Source: Candidatus Caenarcanales bacterium (lineage in GTDB: Bacteria > Cyanobacteriota > Vampirovibrionia > 2-02-FULL-35-15). Taken from it: a stretch of 64,000 nt of DNA. The notes under the pieces were generated by a model. It was not told where the DNA came from, searched no databases, and saw only the letters and a program-made list of their open reading frames with translations. Every line of letters begins with the position of its first letter. The first letter of the stretch is position 1. Of the stretch, positions 27,671 to 36,022 are shown in pieces. The position numbers and the translations under genes were made by a program. The stretch lies in NCBI GenBank assembly GCA_020050435.1, contig JAGVKQ010000023.1:122710-186709 (forward strand), read 5' to 3'.

Positions 27671-28602
27671 TAAGAATTTTGCTTGGATTAACTCTCATAA
27701 TGCTTTTGTCCTCATGTGCTAAACAAGAAAACAAAAACACTGTTCGTCTTGCCTACATGCCTAATGTAACTCATGCAGTTCCATTAATTGGTTTAGAAAA
27801 AGGATTTTATCAGGAAGAACTCGGAAGTAATATTAAACTTAAACCAATGCACTTTGTAGTGGGAAACAATATTATCGATGCTTTTATTACTAATCAGATA
27901 GACGTAGCATATGTAGGTCCAGGTCCATTTATAAACTCGATTTACAGAGGGGTCCCTTTAAAGTTATTAGCAAATTCCTGTGATGGCGGAACTACGATTG
28001 TAGGAACAGAAACATGCAGAGATATAAAGACTTGCCAAGGCAAGTCTCCACGGATCTCTGTGCCTCAGTATGGAAACACTCAGGATCTTATACTTAGGAA
28101 ATTCATTGAAAACAACAATATAAAAAACGCTAAAGTAATAGCTATTCCACCGCAAGATACAGCTACAGCATTTTTCACCATGTCTATAGATGCAGCATGC
28201 TTGCCTGAACCATGGGGCACAATTTTAATTGATAAAGCAAAATGCAAAATAATAAAAGATGAAAAAGAAGTTTTAAACAATGGAAATTATCCAGTAACAA
28301 TTTTAGTTACCAATAAAAAGTTTGCAGAAGAAAACCCTGAGGTAATTTCCAAGCTTTTAATTGCAAATAAAAAAACTATAGATTTTATAAACTCAAATAA
28401 AGTAGAATCTATAGAAATAACTAGAAATGCAATATCAAAAATTACAAAAAAAGACATAAAAAATGAAATTATATTAAAATCACTGTCTAGATGTACTTTT
28501 AATAATAAATTTGATTTTAATATACTAAAAGAATTTGCTGAAATTGGAATAAAAGCAGGTTATTATAGGAAAGTACTTTTAGAAAGACTCCCTCAAAAAT
28601 GA
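27631..28602 (+). CDS. ABC transporter substrate-binding lipoprotein (NrtA/SsuA/TauA-like)
   Basis: This 323-residue lipoprotein has a basic N-terminus, a hydrophobic core and a lipobox LSSC (Cys about residue 29). The following VRLAYMPNVTHAVPLIGLEKG is typical of the binding proteins for nitrate, alkanesulfonates, taurine and pyrimidine precursors. The family binds a small anionic or heterocyclic solute outside the membrane; the ligand here is unknown. The GTG start lies inside the upstream terminator hairpin, but later starts would lose the positive part of the signal peptide. The stop overlaps the permease start by 4 nt. Confidence 0.85.
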   Translation: MKRNQNHKSFLFNLRILLGLTLIMLLSSCAKQENKNTVRLAYMPNVTHAVPLIGLEKGFYQEELGSNIKLKPMHFVVGNNIIDAFITNQIDVAYVGPGPFINSIYRGVPLKLLANSCDGGTTIVGTETCRDIKTCQGKSPRISVPQYGNTQDLILRKFIENNNIKNAKVIAIPPQDTATAFFTMSIDAACLPEPWGTILIDKAKCKIIKDEKEVLNNGNYPVTILVTNKKFAEENPEVISKLLIANKKTIDFINSNKVESIEITRNAISKITKKDIKNEIILKSLSRCTFNNKFDFNILKEFAEIGIKAGYYRKVLLERLPQK

Positions 28603-29360
28603 AATTAGCTTTAATAAGAATTGGATTTTATGCAATACTATTTGTAGTTTGGTACCTTATCGTTAAAGTTGGAGAAATACCTAACTACATTCTTCCAGCC
28701 CCTATAGATGTTTTTGAAAGTTTTTATTTTGGTTTTCTAAAAGGTGGGTATTTAATAGGAATATTTAGCTCACTAGTAAGAGTTTTAATTGGATATTTTT
28801 TAGCCTTAATTATTGGAGTTGTTACGGGGATTCTTTTAGCACGATACTATTTATTAGATATAACTTTTGGGAAATCTATTCTTGCACTACAGTCCATTCC
28901 TAGTGTTGCCTGGGTACCACTGGCATTACTTTGGTTTGGGATTACAGACAAAGCAGTTATTTTTATTATTATCCTTGAAGCAGTATTACCAGTAGCACTT
29001 AGTACAAAAAATGCCATGAAAAATATTCCATTAAATTTAATCAGGGCAGCTCAAACACTTGGAAGTAAAGGATTACACCTCTACCAAAATGTAATTTTAA
29101 AAGCAATGATTCCAGAACTAGTTACAGGACTTAGACTTAGTTGGGCATTTGCATGGAGAGCATTAATTGCTGGAGAATTATTTATAAGCGGTGCTGGAAT
29201 CGGACAAACATTAGAACTAGGAAGATCATTAGCTGATATGGCTCAGGTAATATCAATGATAACAACCATTGGTGTCATAGGGTTTTTAACAGAAAATATT
29301 TTCTTCGGGTCCATAGAAAAAAATGTACGATTAGCATGGGGGCTTGACGCACAAAAATAA
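28599..29360 (+). CDS. ABC transporter permease (SsuC/TauC/NrtB-like)
   Basis: This 253-residue inner-membrane permease has about six hydrophobic segments and the EAA-loop region (IRAAQTLGSKGLHLYQNVILKA, about 148-169, given here in words as the conserved coupling loop with its central G). It pairs with the lipoprotein upstream and the ATPase downstream. It overlaps the upstream gene by 4 nt (ATGA) and the downstream gene by one base. Confidence 0.92.
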   Translation: MKLALIRIGFYAILFVVWYLIVKVGEIPNYILPAPIDVFESFYFGFLKGGYLIGIFSSLVRVLIGYFLALIIGVVTGILLARYYLLDITFGKSILALQSIPSVAWVPLALLWFGITDKAVIFIIILEAVLPVALSTKNAMKNIPLNLIRAAQTLGSKGLHLYQNVILKAMIPELVTGLRLSWAFAWRALIAGELFISGAGIGQTLELGRSLADMAQVISMITTIGVIGFLTENIFFGSIEKNVRLAWGLDAQK

Positions 29361-30142
29361 TGGACGAACTTTCACCAAAAATAGAATTTAAAAATGTGAG
29401 TAAATCATTTGACCATAACTCAAATGCTGAAAAGATTTTAGAAGATATAAGCTTTGATATTTATGCTGATGAGTTTGTTTGTATATTAGGACCATCAGGA
29501 TCAGGAAAGTCAACAGTATTAGGACTTATTGCTGGATTTATAAAAGCAACCTCAGGAAAAATTTCATTCAACTCTAAGCCTATAAAAAGACCAGACAGCT
29601 CCAGAACATTAGTTTTTCAAGACTATGCACTTTTTCCATGGCTAAACATTATAGACAATGTGGGATTTGGATTAACTACTAAAACTAAGAATAAAAATGA
29701 GATCAGAGGAAAAGCTCTTGAATATTTAAATCTTGTGGGACTATCAGCATATAAAGATCACTCTATTAGCCAGCTTTCAGGTGGCATGAAACAAAGAGTA
29801 GCCATAGCTAGGGCTCTTTGTGCTGAACCTGAGGTTTTACTTCTCGATGAACCATTTGGAGCTCTAGACCAACAGACTAGAGAAAATATGCAGATTGAGA
29901 TTCTGAGGCTTTGGGGGAAATCTAAAAAGACTGTTGTTTTTGTTACGCATAGTGTAGATGAAGCACTTAAACTGGCTGACAGAATAATTCTTATAGGTGG
30001 CAAGCCAGGGAAACTTCTCTATAATACAAACATTTCAATCTCAAGACCTAGAGATCTAAAAGATAGTGAATTAAATAAAATAAGAAGTCAAATAATAGAT
30101 AGACTTGCTCAGCCAGAATTTTCCATGGGAAGCGGGATATGA
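29360..30142 (+). CDS. ABC transporter ATPase (SsuB/TauB/NrtD-like)
   Basis: This 260-residue ATPase has Walker A GPSGSGKST at about 44-52, the Q-loop FQDYALFPW, the signature LSGGMKQRVAIARAL and Walker B VLLLDEPFGALD. It energises the transporter made with the two preceding genes. TaATG and ATGA overlaps at its two ends show translational coupling across the operon. Confidence 0.94.
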   Translation: MDELSPKIEFKNVSKSFDHNSNAEKILEDISFDIYADEFVCILGPSGSGKSTVLGLIAGFIKATSGKISFNSKPIKRPDSSRTLVFQDYALFPWLNIIDNVGFGLTTKTKNKNEIRGKALEYLNLVGLSAYKDHSISQLSGGMKQRVAIARALCAEPEVLLLDEPFGALDQQTRENMQIEILRLWGKSKKTVVFVTHSVDEALKLADRIILIGGKPGKLLYNTNISISRPRDLKDSELNKIRSQIIDRLAQPEFSMGSGI

Positions 30143-30969
30143 AAGGTTCTCTATACATAGTCTCCACTCCCATAGGCAACCTTGAAGACATTACACTTAG
30201 AGCTCTTCGCATTCTTAAAGAAGTAAATCTGATTCTTTGTGAAGATAAAAGAGTAACGATAAAGCTTCTAAATAAGTATGAAATTAAAACAAAACTTATT
30301 AGCTATCATAAGTTTAATGAAAGAAGTCAAACAGAAGAAGTAATTAAAGAATTGAAAAATGGGACAAACATTGCTTTAGTCTCTGATGCAGGAACACCAA
30401 TTATTTCAGATCCAGGATTTGAGCTGGTTAAAGAAGTCAGAGAGAATAACATTAAAGTTATAGCTATTCCTGGTCCATGCGCATTAACATCAGCTATCTC
30501 AGTGTCAGGCAAAGTTAAAAATGATTTTTTATTTATAGGATTTCTAAGTGATGAAAAAAACAAAAGAACTGAGAAGCTAAAATCATTAAAAGACAGATCC
30601 GAATCGGTACTTTTATATGTAGGACCTCATGATTTAAAAAAATACTTAAAAGAAATTTCTGACATATATCCAGACATAGAAATTTTCATTTGCCGAGAAC
30701 TAACAAAGATTTATGAAGAATTTATATCTGGCAAAATAAAAGACATAATAGAAAAGCTTAAAGATAAAGAGGTGAAAGGTGAAGTGGTTTTAGGATTGAT
30801 ATTTAATCAAGAGGCTGGATTGACTGAAATCACAGATAAAGAAGTACTGGACTCTATAAATAAACTTACAAATAAAGGGCTTTCATTGAAAGAAATAGCT
30901 AAAATACTCTCAAACGAATACAATTTATCGGGCAATAAAATCTACAATCTTTATATAAAAAACAAATGA
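30139..30969 (+). CDS. rsmI: 16S rRNA (cytidine(1402)-2'-O)-methyltransferase
   Basis: This 276-residue tetrapyrrole-methylase-fold enzyme 2'-O-methylates C1402 of 16S rRNA using S-adenosylmethionine. The N-terminal YIVSTPIGNLEDITLRAL, LVSDAGTPIISDPG and IPGPCALTSAIS blocks are diagnostic. It overlaps the ABC ATPase gene by 4 nt and nagA by 4 nt, so it is embedded in a transport/sugar operon with no obvious functional link. Confidence 0.95.
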   Translation: MKGSLYIVSTPIGNLEDITLRALRILKEVNLILCEDKRVTIKLLNKYEIKTKLISYHKFNERSQTEEVIKELKNGTNIALVSDAGTPIISDPGFELVKEVRENNIKVIAIPGPCALTSAISVSGKVKNDFLFIGFLSDEKNKRTEKLKSLKDRSESVLLYVGPHDLKKYLKEISDIYPDIEIFICRELTKIYEEFISGKIKDIIEKLKDKEVKGEVVLGLIFNQEAGLTEITDKEVLDSINKLTNKGLSLKEIAKILSNEYNLSGNKIYNLYIKNK

Positions 30970-32156
30970 AATCTTTCAATAAATTTAAATTAATCAATTT
31001 CAAGAAAGTATTAAGCTTTGACAATAGCAATGAGATATTTATTATTGATGGTAAAGTTTCTAGAGAAAGCAAATTAGATGATTGTGAAGTGTTGGATTTA
31101 AAAGACTGTATTCTTTCACCTGGATTTATTGATCCTCAGGTTAATGGATTAAATAATTGTAGTTTTTGGGATTTAGAAGAAAATAATTTAGATGAAATTG
31201 ATAAGCTAAGAGTTAATCTAGCCTACCAAGGAGTTACAGGATTTTGCCCCACCGTAATCACAAACTCAAAAGATAAGATTTTAAAGTCTGTCGATTTGAT
31301 AAACTCATACATTAAAAACTCAAAAGATAAACCAGGAGCAAAGATTTTAGGAATTCATATTGAAGGGATATTTATATCAAAATATGGTGTCCACGAAAAA
31401 CAACATGCCATCAATGAATTAACAGTTAATAACATAAAGTCATTCATAAAAGAAAATGTAATTTTATTTACACTGGCACCTGAATTAGATAAAACTGGAG
31501 AAGCCATTAAATTTTTAAAAGAAAGTAACATCACTGTTTCTATTGGACATACAAATGCAACATATGAAGAAGGATTAAAAGCATTAGATGAATATGGAGT
31601 AAATCTTTGTACACATATGTTTAATGCTATGAAAGGTGTTAATGGCTTTAATCATAGAGGAATAGATGAAAATAACTTAAAGGCTTTAAAAGAGAAACTA
31701 GATGATAAAAATAAGATCAACCCTAAAGATGACGGAATAATGCTTGCTCTTTTAAAAAATAAAAATGTTGTGTCCATGGCAATTCCAGATGGCTTACATG
31801 TAAGCAAAGAAGCTATTAAATTCTTGTATGAAATTAAAGGAAAAGATAAATTTGCAATCACCACCGATATGGTTTCAAATCCATTTTTCAAAGAAAGTGA
31901 GAAGGTTGGTACTCTTGGTGGAGGACAAACTGGCTTTGATAAATGTGTAACTAATTTAACTACTTGGAATGTTTCTAATTTAGAAGATATTTTAATATCA
32001 GCATCAACCACCACTTCAAAAGCTCTAAATAATGGAAGAAATAACGGTTTTGGAGAAATTCAGTATGAAAAAGATGCATATATCACTATTTGGGATACTT
32101 GTAAGAACAAGGTAAAGGGAACTATTATAGGCAAAAACCTATTCTTAAATTTCTAG
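30966..32156 (+). CDS. nagA: N-acetylglucosamine-6-phosphate deacetylase
   Basis: This 396-residue amidohydrolase converts GlcNAc-6-phosphate to glucosamine-6-phosphate and acetate in amino-sugar and cell-wall recycling. The motifs PGFIDPQVNG (about 52-61), HIEGIF with metal ligand Glu133, GHTNAT, THMFNAM and ITTDM follow the NagA order. HIEGIF replaces the usual H-E-G-P-F. It is the last gene of the overlapping operon. nagB is not seen in the window. Confidence 0.9.
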   Translation: MKSFNKFKLINFKKVLSFDNSNEIFIIDGKVSRESKLDDCEVLDLKDCILSPGFIDPQVNGLNNCSFWDLEENNLDEIDKLRVNLAYQGVTGFCPTVITNSKDKILKSVDLINSYIKNSKDKPGAKILGIHIEGIFISKYGVHEKQHAINELTVNNIKSFIKENVILFTLAPELDKTGEAIKFLKESNITVSIGHTNATYEEGLKALDEYGVNLCTHMFNAMKGVNGFNHRGIDENNLKALKEKLDDKNKINPKDDGIMLALLKNKNVVSMAIPDGLHVSKEAIKFLYEIKGKDKFAITTDMVSNPFFKESEKVGTLGGGQTGFDKCVTNLTTWNVSNLEDILISASTTTSKALNNGRNNGFGEIQYEKDAYITIWDTCKNKVKGTIIGKNLFLNF

Positions 32157-32188
32157 ACCTATCATTAAACTGAGAGATTATTAAATAA

Positions 32189-32488
32189 ATGGAAGCATAT
32201 GTATTAGGTTGGCCACAACCAAATGGAAAAATAGCAATTCTTTGTAGATCTGGTGGAGTAAACCAGGGGCCTGCTTTTTGCCAAACTAGAAAAGAAGCAG
32301 TGATGCTTAGAACAAAATTAGCAAATGATCCTAGAGGAAAACAAAGTAAAAAAGCTCAGGTAATAATAAAAAGACTTCTTATTTATTTATTTGCAAGTGA
32401 TGAAACTATTCTGTGGAGGCCTGGTGACCTTTGGGTTTATGTAGATCCTAAGAACTTAGTGCTACTTGAAGAAGCAAGATTCTCATAG
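32189..32488 (+). CDS. hypothetical protein
   Basis: This 99-residue protein is probably cytosolic. It starts MEAYVLGWPQPNGKIAILCR and contains several Trp and basic residues. No ribosome-binding site is clear and no family is recognised. A hairpin with a weak T-run follows the stop. It lies 32 bp after nagA and could be read through from it. Confidence 0.55.
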   Translation: MEAYVLGWPQPNGKIAILCRSGGVNQGPAFCQTRKEAVMLRTKLANDPRGKQSKKAQVIIKRLLIYLFASDETILWRPGDLWVYVDPKNLVLLEEARFS

Positions 32489-32513
32489 AGTTAATGTTAC
32501 GTTAATCATTCCA

Positions 32514-32552
32514 TAGAGGTAAAATCATCTATTACCTCTACACTTTATTTTC
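32514..32552 (+). terminator. probable terminator hairpin
   Basis: A perfect 9-bp stem TAGAGGTAA/TTACCTCTA is followed by CACTTTATTTTC, a modest T-rich tail. Downstream, 32557-32600 has further short inverted sequences (GGGAT/ATCCC). Confidence 0.5.
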
Positions 32553-32606
32553 TATAGGGATAATACCGTATTAGAGTAATCCCTGAGGGGTAAATTACTT
32601 ATAGAT

Positions 32607-32825
32607 ATGGACAACTGCACATTATATAAAAGAAAAGGTGTTAACCCAGGGGTACCTGGGAGGATTATCTCCTATGTAGCTATCTGTGAAGAAGTGAAAA
32701 GAAAGCAGATTCAGGAAGAAGAGAATAAAAAGAAAAACAATGATTTTCCATTCTTTTCAAACCTAATAGGCAAAGTGTCCCATGAAGGTGTAATCCATGG
32801 AAGCTGGGCTTTTTTAAAATATTGA
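32607..32825 (+). CDS. small hypothetical protein
   Basis: This 72-residue protein carries a highly charged segment (about 29-48, KRKQIQEEENKKKNN). No domain or ribosome-binding site is clear. The gap that follows (32826-32955) holds a TTAACGTTAA palindrome and a perfect GTAACT/AGTTAC hairpin (32869-32884), probably transcription signals. Confidence 0.45.
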   Translation: MDNCTLYKRKGVNPGVPGRIISYVAICEEVKRKQIQEEENKKKNNDFPFFSNLIGKVSHEGVIHGSWAFLKY

Positions 32826-32955
32826 TTTTTTAACTCTTTCTTAACGTTAATTCTATTAAATACCTTTGGTAACTCTATAGTTACTTAAAAAGAGAGAAAA
32901 TAGATCAGATAAACTTTTAACAAGTTCATTTTGATTTATTAAATTTAGAGGGAAA

Positions 32956-33300
32956 ATGGCCATAGCAATAGTCAAACAGGACAAAGACTTCTCACGTGAA
33001 CTTGCAAAAGTAAACGGTGGGTATGCGCCATATTCAAGACAAGGCATTGAAGCTAATAGAAATACGGGCTTAGATAAAGTAGCCAGTTTATTTGCACAAC
33101 AATTAGCAGAAGCTGGTAGAAAAGAAAAAAATGATTTTCACATTAATATAAAATTGCCGAATTCAAATGGATACACATTGCCATTTACTGGAGCACTAGC
33201 TAGTGAAGTAACACAGCTAGGAATGATAGCTAGTCTTCAAGGCGTAGGAAGAATGCTTGGCTATGTAAAGAAAAATAATCCATCACCACGCATGTTTTAA
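32956..33300 (+). CDS. hypothetical protein
   Basis: This 114-residue protein has a GAGGG ribosome-binding site just upstream of ATG. It has no signal peptide; the C-terminal half is Gly/Leu-rich (LASEVTQLGMIASLQGVGRML) and could form an amphipathic helix. Family unknown. It precedes the rplJ promoter. Confidence 0.6.
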   Translation: MAIAIVKQDKDFSRELAKVNGGYAPYSRQGIEANRNTGLDKVASLFAQQLAEAGRKEKNDFHINIKLPNSNGYTLPFTGALASEVTQLGMIASLQGVGRMLGYVKKNNPSPRMF

Positions 33301-33325
33301 ATAGCAGTCTATACAGCAATACTCT

Positions 33326-33355
33326 TTGACAAAATTACTTAAGTATAAGAATATA
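33326..33355 (+). promoter_or_regulatory. promoter of rplJ-rplL
   Basis: A consensus TTGACA (33326-33331) lies 17-18 bp upstream of GAATAT/AATATA. It precedes a roughly 150-nt structured leader. Confidence 0.65.
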
Positions 33356-33361
33356 TATGAG

Positions 33362-33497
33362 CTCTTGTGCCAAAGAAAGTAAGGGAAGCGCAAGCTTCAT
33401 AATATTAAAAACCTTATTGAGGTCGAGGTAATTTTCAGAAAATTATAAACTTGATTATCTTTGGCCCCATTGTGTATAACATTGGGGTTTTGTTTTT
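33362..33497 (+). promoter_or_regulatory. L10-leader-like autoregulatory element with attenuator
   Basis: GCCAAAGA (33369-33376) pairs perfectly with TCTTTGGC (33458-33465) as a closing helix. Inside are AGTAAGG/CCTTATT, an AAGC-GCAA-GCTT tetraloop hairpin, and GAGGTCGAGGT, resembling the conserved GCCGAGGU of ribosomal protein L10 leaders. A terminator hairpin (CCCCATTG at 33465-33472 and CATTGGGG at 33480-33487, then TTTTGTTTTT) overlaps the end of the closing helix. The two structures can therefore compete. Confidence 0.7.
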
Positions 33498-33519
33498 ATA
33501 AAGCTCAAAGGAAGGAACT

Positions 33520-34179
33520 ATGGCAACAAAAGTACAAAAAGAAAAAGTAGTTCAGGACTTAAAGGAAAATTTTGCCAAGTCAGCACTTGCAGTTGTAACA
33601 GACTATAGAGGCTTATCCATGACTGAAATGACAGAGTTAAGGAAAAGACTATATAAAATCAAGGCTGATTATAAAGTTGCAAAAAATACTTTAATAAAAA
33701 TCGCAACTAAAGATACACCATTTTCAGGATTGGAGTCATTGTTAGAAGGACCAAGTGCGGTTCTTTTATCTTCAGGTGATCCATCTGAATCTACAAAAAC
33801 AATTGTAGAGTTCTTTAAAGAGATAGAAAAGGGTGATCTTAAAGGCGGGTTTTATGACGGTAAACTTTTAAGCAAAGAAGAACTAAAAGTTCTAGCTACA
33901 TTACCATCAAAAGAAGTTTTACTTGGTCAAATTGCTGGATTACTTACAGCAAATGTGGGAAGTATCGCTGGTTGCTTAGAAAGCTTAATCAGAGATATTG
34001 CACTATTAGCTGAAGAAGTCGCCAAGAAAAATGCAGCCGGTACACCAGCAGTTGCAGCAGCAGCAGTGGAAACACCAGCAGTTGCAGCAGCAGCAGTGGA
34101 AACACCAGCAGTTGCAGCAGCAGTGGAAACACCAGCAGCTGAAACAGCAGCAGTGGAACCAGAAAAACCAGCACAGTAG
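33520..34179 (+). CDS. rplJ: 50S ribosomal protein uL10 with Ala/Pro-rich C-terminal extension
   Basis: This 219-residue protein is the base of the L7/L12 stalk. The body (residues 1-175) is typical: ALAVVTDYRGLSMTEMTELRK and KVAKNTLIKIA. The C-terminus, where L12 dimers bind, is followed by an extension of three ETPAVAAA-type repeats encoded by a 30/30/27-bp minisatellite. Usual length is about 165-175, so the tail adds some 40 residues. It is expressed with rplL behind an L10-type leader. Confidence 0.96.
   Translation: MATKVQKEKVVQDLKENFAKSALAVVTDYRGLSMTEMTELRKRLYKIKADYKVAKNTLIKIATKDTPFSGLESLLEGPSAVLLSSGDPSESTKTIVEFFKEIEKGDLKGGFYDGKLLSKEELKVLATLPSKEVLLGQIAGLLTANVGSIAGCLESLIRDIALLAEEVAKKNAAGTPAVAAAAVETPAVAAAAVETPAVAAAVETPAAETAAVEPEKPAQ
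34051..34137 (+). repeat. 30-bp minisatellite inside rplJ
   Basis: There are two identical 30-bp units (34051-34080 and 34081-34110) and a 27-bp unit lacking one GCA codon (34111-34137). The frame is kept in all copies. Confidence 0.95.
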
Positions 34180-34203
34180 AATCGCAATCGTAGAATCGCG
34201 TAG

Positions 34204-34222
34204 AGTCGCATGGTATGCGACT
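34204..34222 (+). other. intercistronic hairpin between rplJ and rplL
   Basis: A perfect 8-bp stem AGTCGCAT/ATGCGACT with loop GGT is preceded by repeated TAGAATCGC. No T-run follows, so it may be an mRNA processing or stability element setting the excess of L12 over L10. Confidence 0.5.
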
Positions 34223-34244
34223 TAAATAAAAAAAGGAGATAGAA

Positions 34245-34610
34245 ATGAGTAAAGTAGAACAATTATTAGACAATATCGCATCACTTACAGTTCTTGAAGC
34301 AGCAGAACTTAAGAAAATGATGGAAGAAAAATTTGGAGTTACAGCAGCAGCTCCTATGGCAGTAGCAGCAGTAGGTGCAGCAGCAGCAGTAGAAGAAAAA
34401 GATGCTTTTGAAGTAGTACTTACAAGTGCAGGCGATAAGAAAATCGAAGTACTTAAAGTAGTAAGAGAAATCACAGGACTTGGACTTAAAGAAGCTAAAG
34501 ACCTTGTAGATACAGCTCCAAAACCACTTAAATCTGGAGTAAAGAAAGACGAAGCAGAAGCAATGAAGAAGAAAATTGAAGCTGCTGGTGGAAAAGTAGA
34601 ACTTAAATAA
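34245..34610 (+). CDS. rplL: 50S ribosomal protein bL12 (L7/L12)
   Basis: This 121-residue stalk protein recruits translational GTPases. The N-terminal dimerisation region ([19 protein letters not shown]), Ala-rich hinge (about 36-50) and C-terminal KTFEV-like domain ([21 protein letters not shown]) are all standard. An AAAAGGAG ribosome-binding site precedes it and a strong terminator follows. Confidence 0.98.
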   Translation: MSKVEQLLDNIASLTVLEAAELKKMMEEKFGVTAAAPMAVAAVGAAAAVEEKDAFEVVLTSAGDKKIEVLKVVREITGLGLKEAKDLVDTAPKPLKSGVKKDEAEAMKKKIEAAGGKVELK

Positions 34611-34627
34611 TAAGGGCTATGTAGTGA

Positions 34628-34663
34628 GAAAGCGAGGTTTACAAACCTCGCTTTCATTTTTTT
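34628..34663 (+). terminator. rho-independent terminator after rplL
   Basis: GAAAGCGAGGTTT pairs with AAACCTCGCTTTC and is followed by ATTTTTTT. Confidence 0.95.
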
Positions 34664-34669
34664 GTACCT

Positions 34670-36022
34670 ATGTCTAAAAAATTTAAAAAAATTCTCATTG
34701 CAAACCGTGGAGAAATAGCACTTCGCATCATACGTGCGGCACGAGAACTTGACATTGAAACCGTAGCTGTTTACTCAGAAGCAGATGCTAACTCTTTACA
34801 CGTCCAATTAGCTGATGAATCCTACTGTATAGGTCCAGCCAGATCAGCAAATAGTTACTTAAATATTCCATCCATAATCAGCACAGCTATTTTAAGCAGA
34901 GTAGATGCTATCCATCCAGGATATGGATTCCTTGCTGAAAATGCTGCTTTTGCTGATATGTGTCAATCTCATGAAATTAAATTTATTGGTCCTTCTTCTA
35001 GCAATATATCATCTATGGGTGATAAGGCTACTGCTAAAAAATTGGTTAAAGAATCTTCTATCCCTGTTACACCTGGAATTGATGGCTTAATTACAGACTC
35101 AAAACAAGCAATTGAAGCAGCTAAAGAAATTGGCTATCCAGTAATTGTAAAAGCTACTGCTGGTGGTGGTGGCAGAGGTATGAGAACAGCTAAAGATGAA
35201 GCTGAATTAATTACCAGTATTGATGCAGCAGCACAAGAAGCAAACAATGCATTTGGTAATCCTGGACTTTACTTAGAAAAATATATTACAAAACTTAGAC
35301 ATATAGAAGTTCAATTACTTGCTGATGAACATGGAAATGTTATTCACCTTGGTGAAAGAGACTGTACCATTCAAAGAAGACATCAAAAGCTTATAGAAGA
35401 AGCCCCTAGTTTAAAAATAGACAGCAAGCTTAGAGAAAGAATGGGGAATGCAGCAGTACAAGCAGCTAAACAAATAGGCTATAAAAATGCTGGGACAATA
35501 GAATTTATATTTGACTTAGAAACAAACAATTTTTATTTCATGGAAATGAATACCAGAATTCAAGTGGAACACCCTGTCACCGAAGTGGTTACTGGAGTTG
35601 ATTTAGTGAAAGCTCAGATCAGAGTAGCTAGTGGTGAAAAGCTCTGGTTAAAACAAGATGACATTAAAATCAAAGGTCATGCTATAGAATTTAGAATAAA
35701 TGCAGAGGATCCTGATAAAAACTTTGCACCATGTCCAGGGAAAATTGATGGCTATATAGCTCCTGGTGGACCTGGAGTTAGGGTAGATAGTCACTGCTAC
35801 ACTGGTTACACAGTGCCACAATATTATGACTCTATGATTGCTAAATTAATTGTACATGGAGAAAATAGAACAGAAGCAATTGCAAGAGGGAAAAGAGCTC
35901 TTGATGAGTTTGCTATTACAGGCATAAATACCACTATTCCATTTCACTTAAAAGTTTTAAATCATCCTAAGTTTATTAGTGGTGACTACAGCACAGATTT
36001 CGTAGTAAAAGAGATGGGTTAG
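34670..36022 (+). CDS. accC: biotin carboxylase subunit of acetyl-CoA carboxylase
   Basis: This 450-residue ATP-grasp enzyme carboxylates biotin on the carrier protein AccB, the first step of fatty-acid synthesis. [16 protein letters not shown] (about 10-25), [11 protein letters not shown], the glycine loop [12 protein letters not shown] (about 161-172) and [15 protein letters not shown] are diagnostic. The start lies seven bases after the rplL terminator T-run, so its promoter must overlap that terminator or it depends on read-through. Its stop overlaps that of secA by 4 nt. Confidence 0.97.
   Translation: MSKKFKKILIANRGEIALRIIRAARELDIETVAVYSEADANSLHVQLADESYCIGPARSANSYLNIPSIISTAILSRVDAIHPGYGFLAENAAFADMCQSHEIKFIGPSSSNISSMGDKATAKKLVKESSIPVTPGIDGLITDSKQAIEAAKEIGYPVIVKATAGGGGRGMRTAKDEAELITSIDAAAQEANNAFGNPGLYLEKYITKLRHIEVQLLADEHGNVIHLGERDCTIQRRHQKLIEEAPSLKIDSKLRERMGNAAVQAAKQIGYKNAGTIEFIFDLETNNFYFMEMNTRIQVEHPVTEVVTGVDLVKAQIRVASGEKLWLKQDDIKIKGHAIEFRINAEDPDKNFAPCPGKIDGYIAPGGPGVRVDSHCYTGYTVPQYYDSMIAKLIVHGENRTEAIARGKRALDEFAITGINTTIPFHLKVLNHPKFISGDYSTDFVVKEMG

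Noticed and set aside
33927..34657. Long minus-strand frames opposite rplJ-rplL and a Gln-rich plus-strand frame at 34031-34225
   Set aside because: They are produced by the GCAGCAGCA-rich minisatellite and the Ala-rich hinge codons in other frames.
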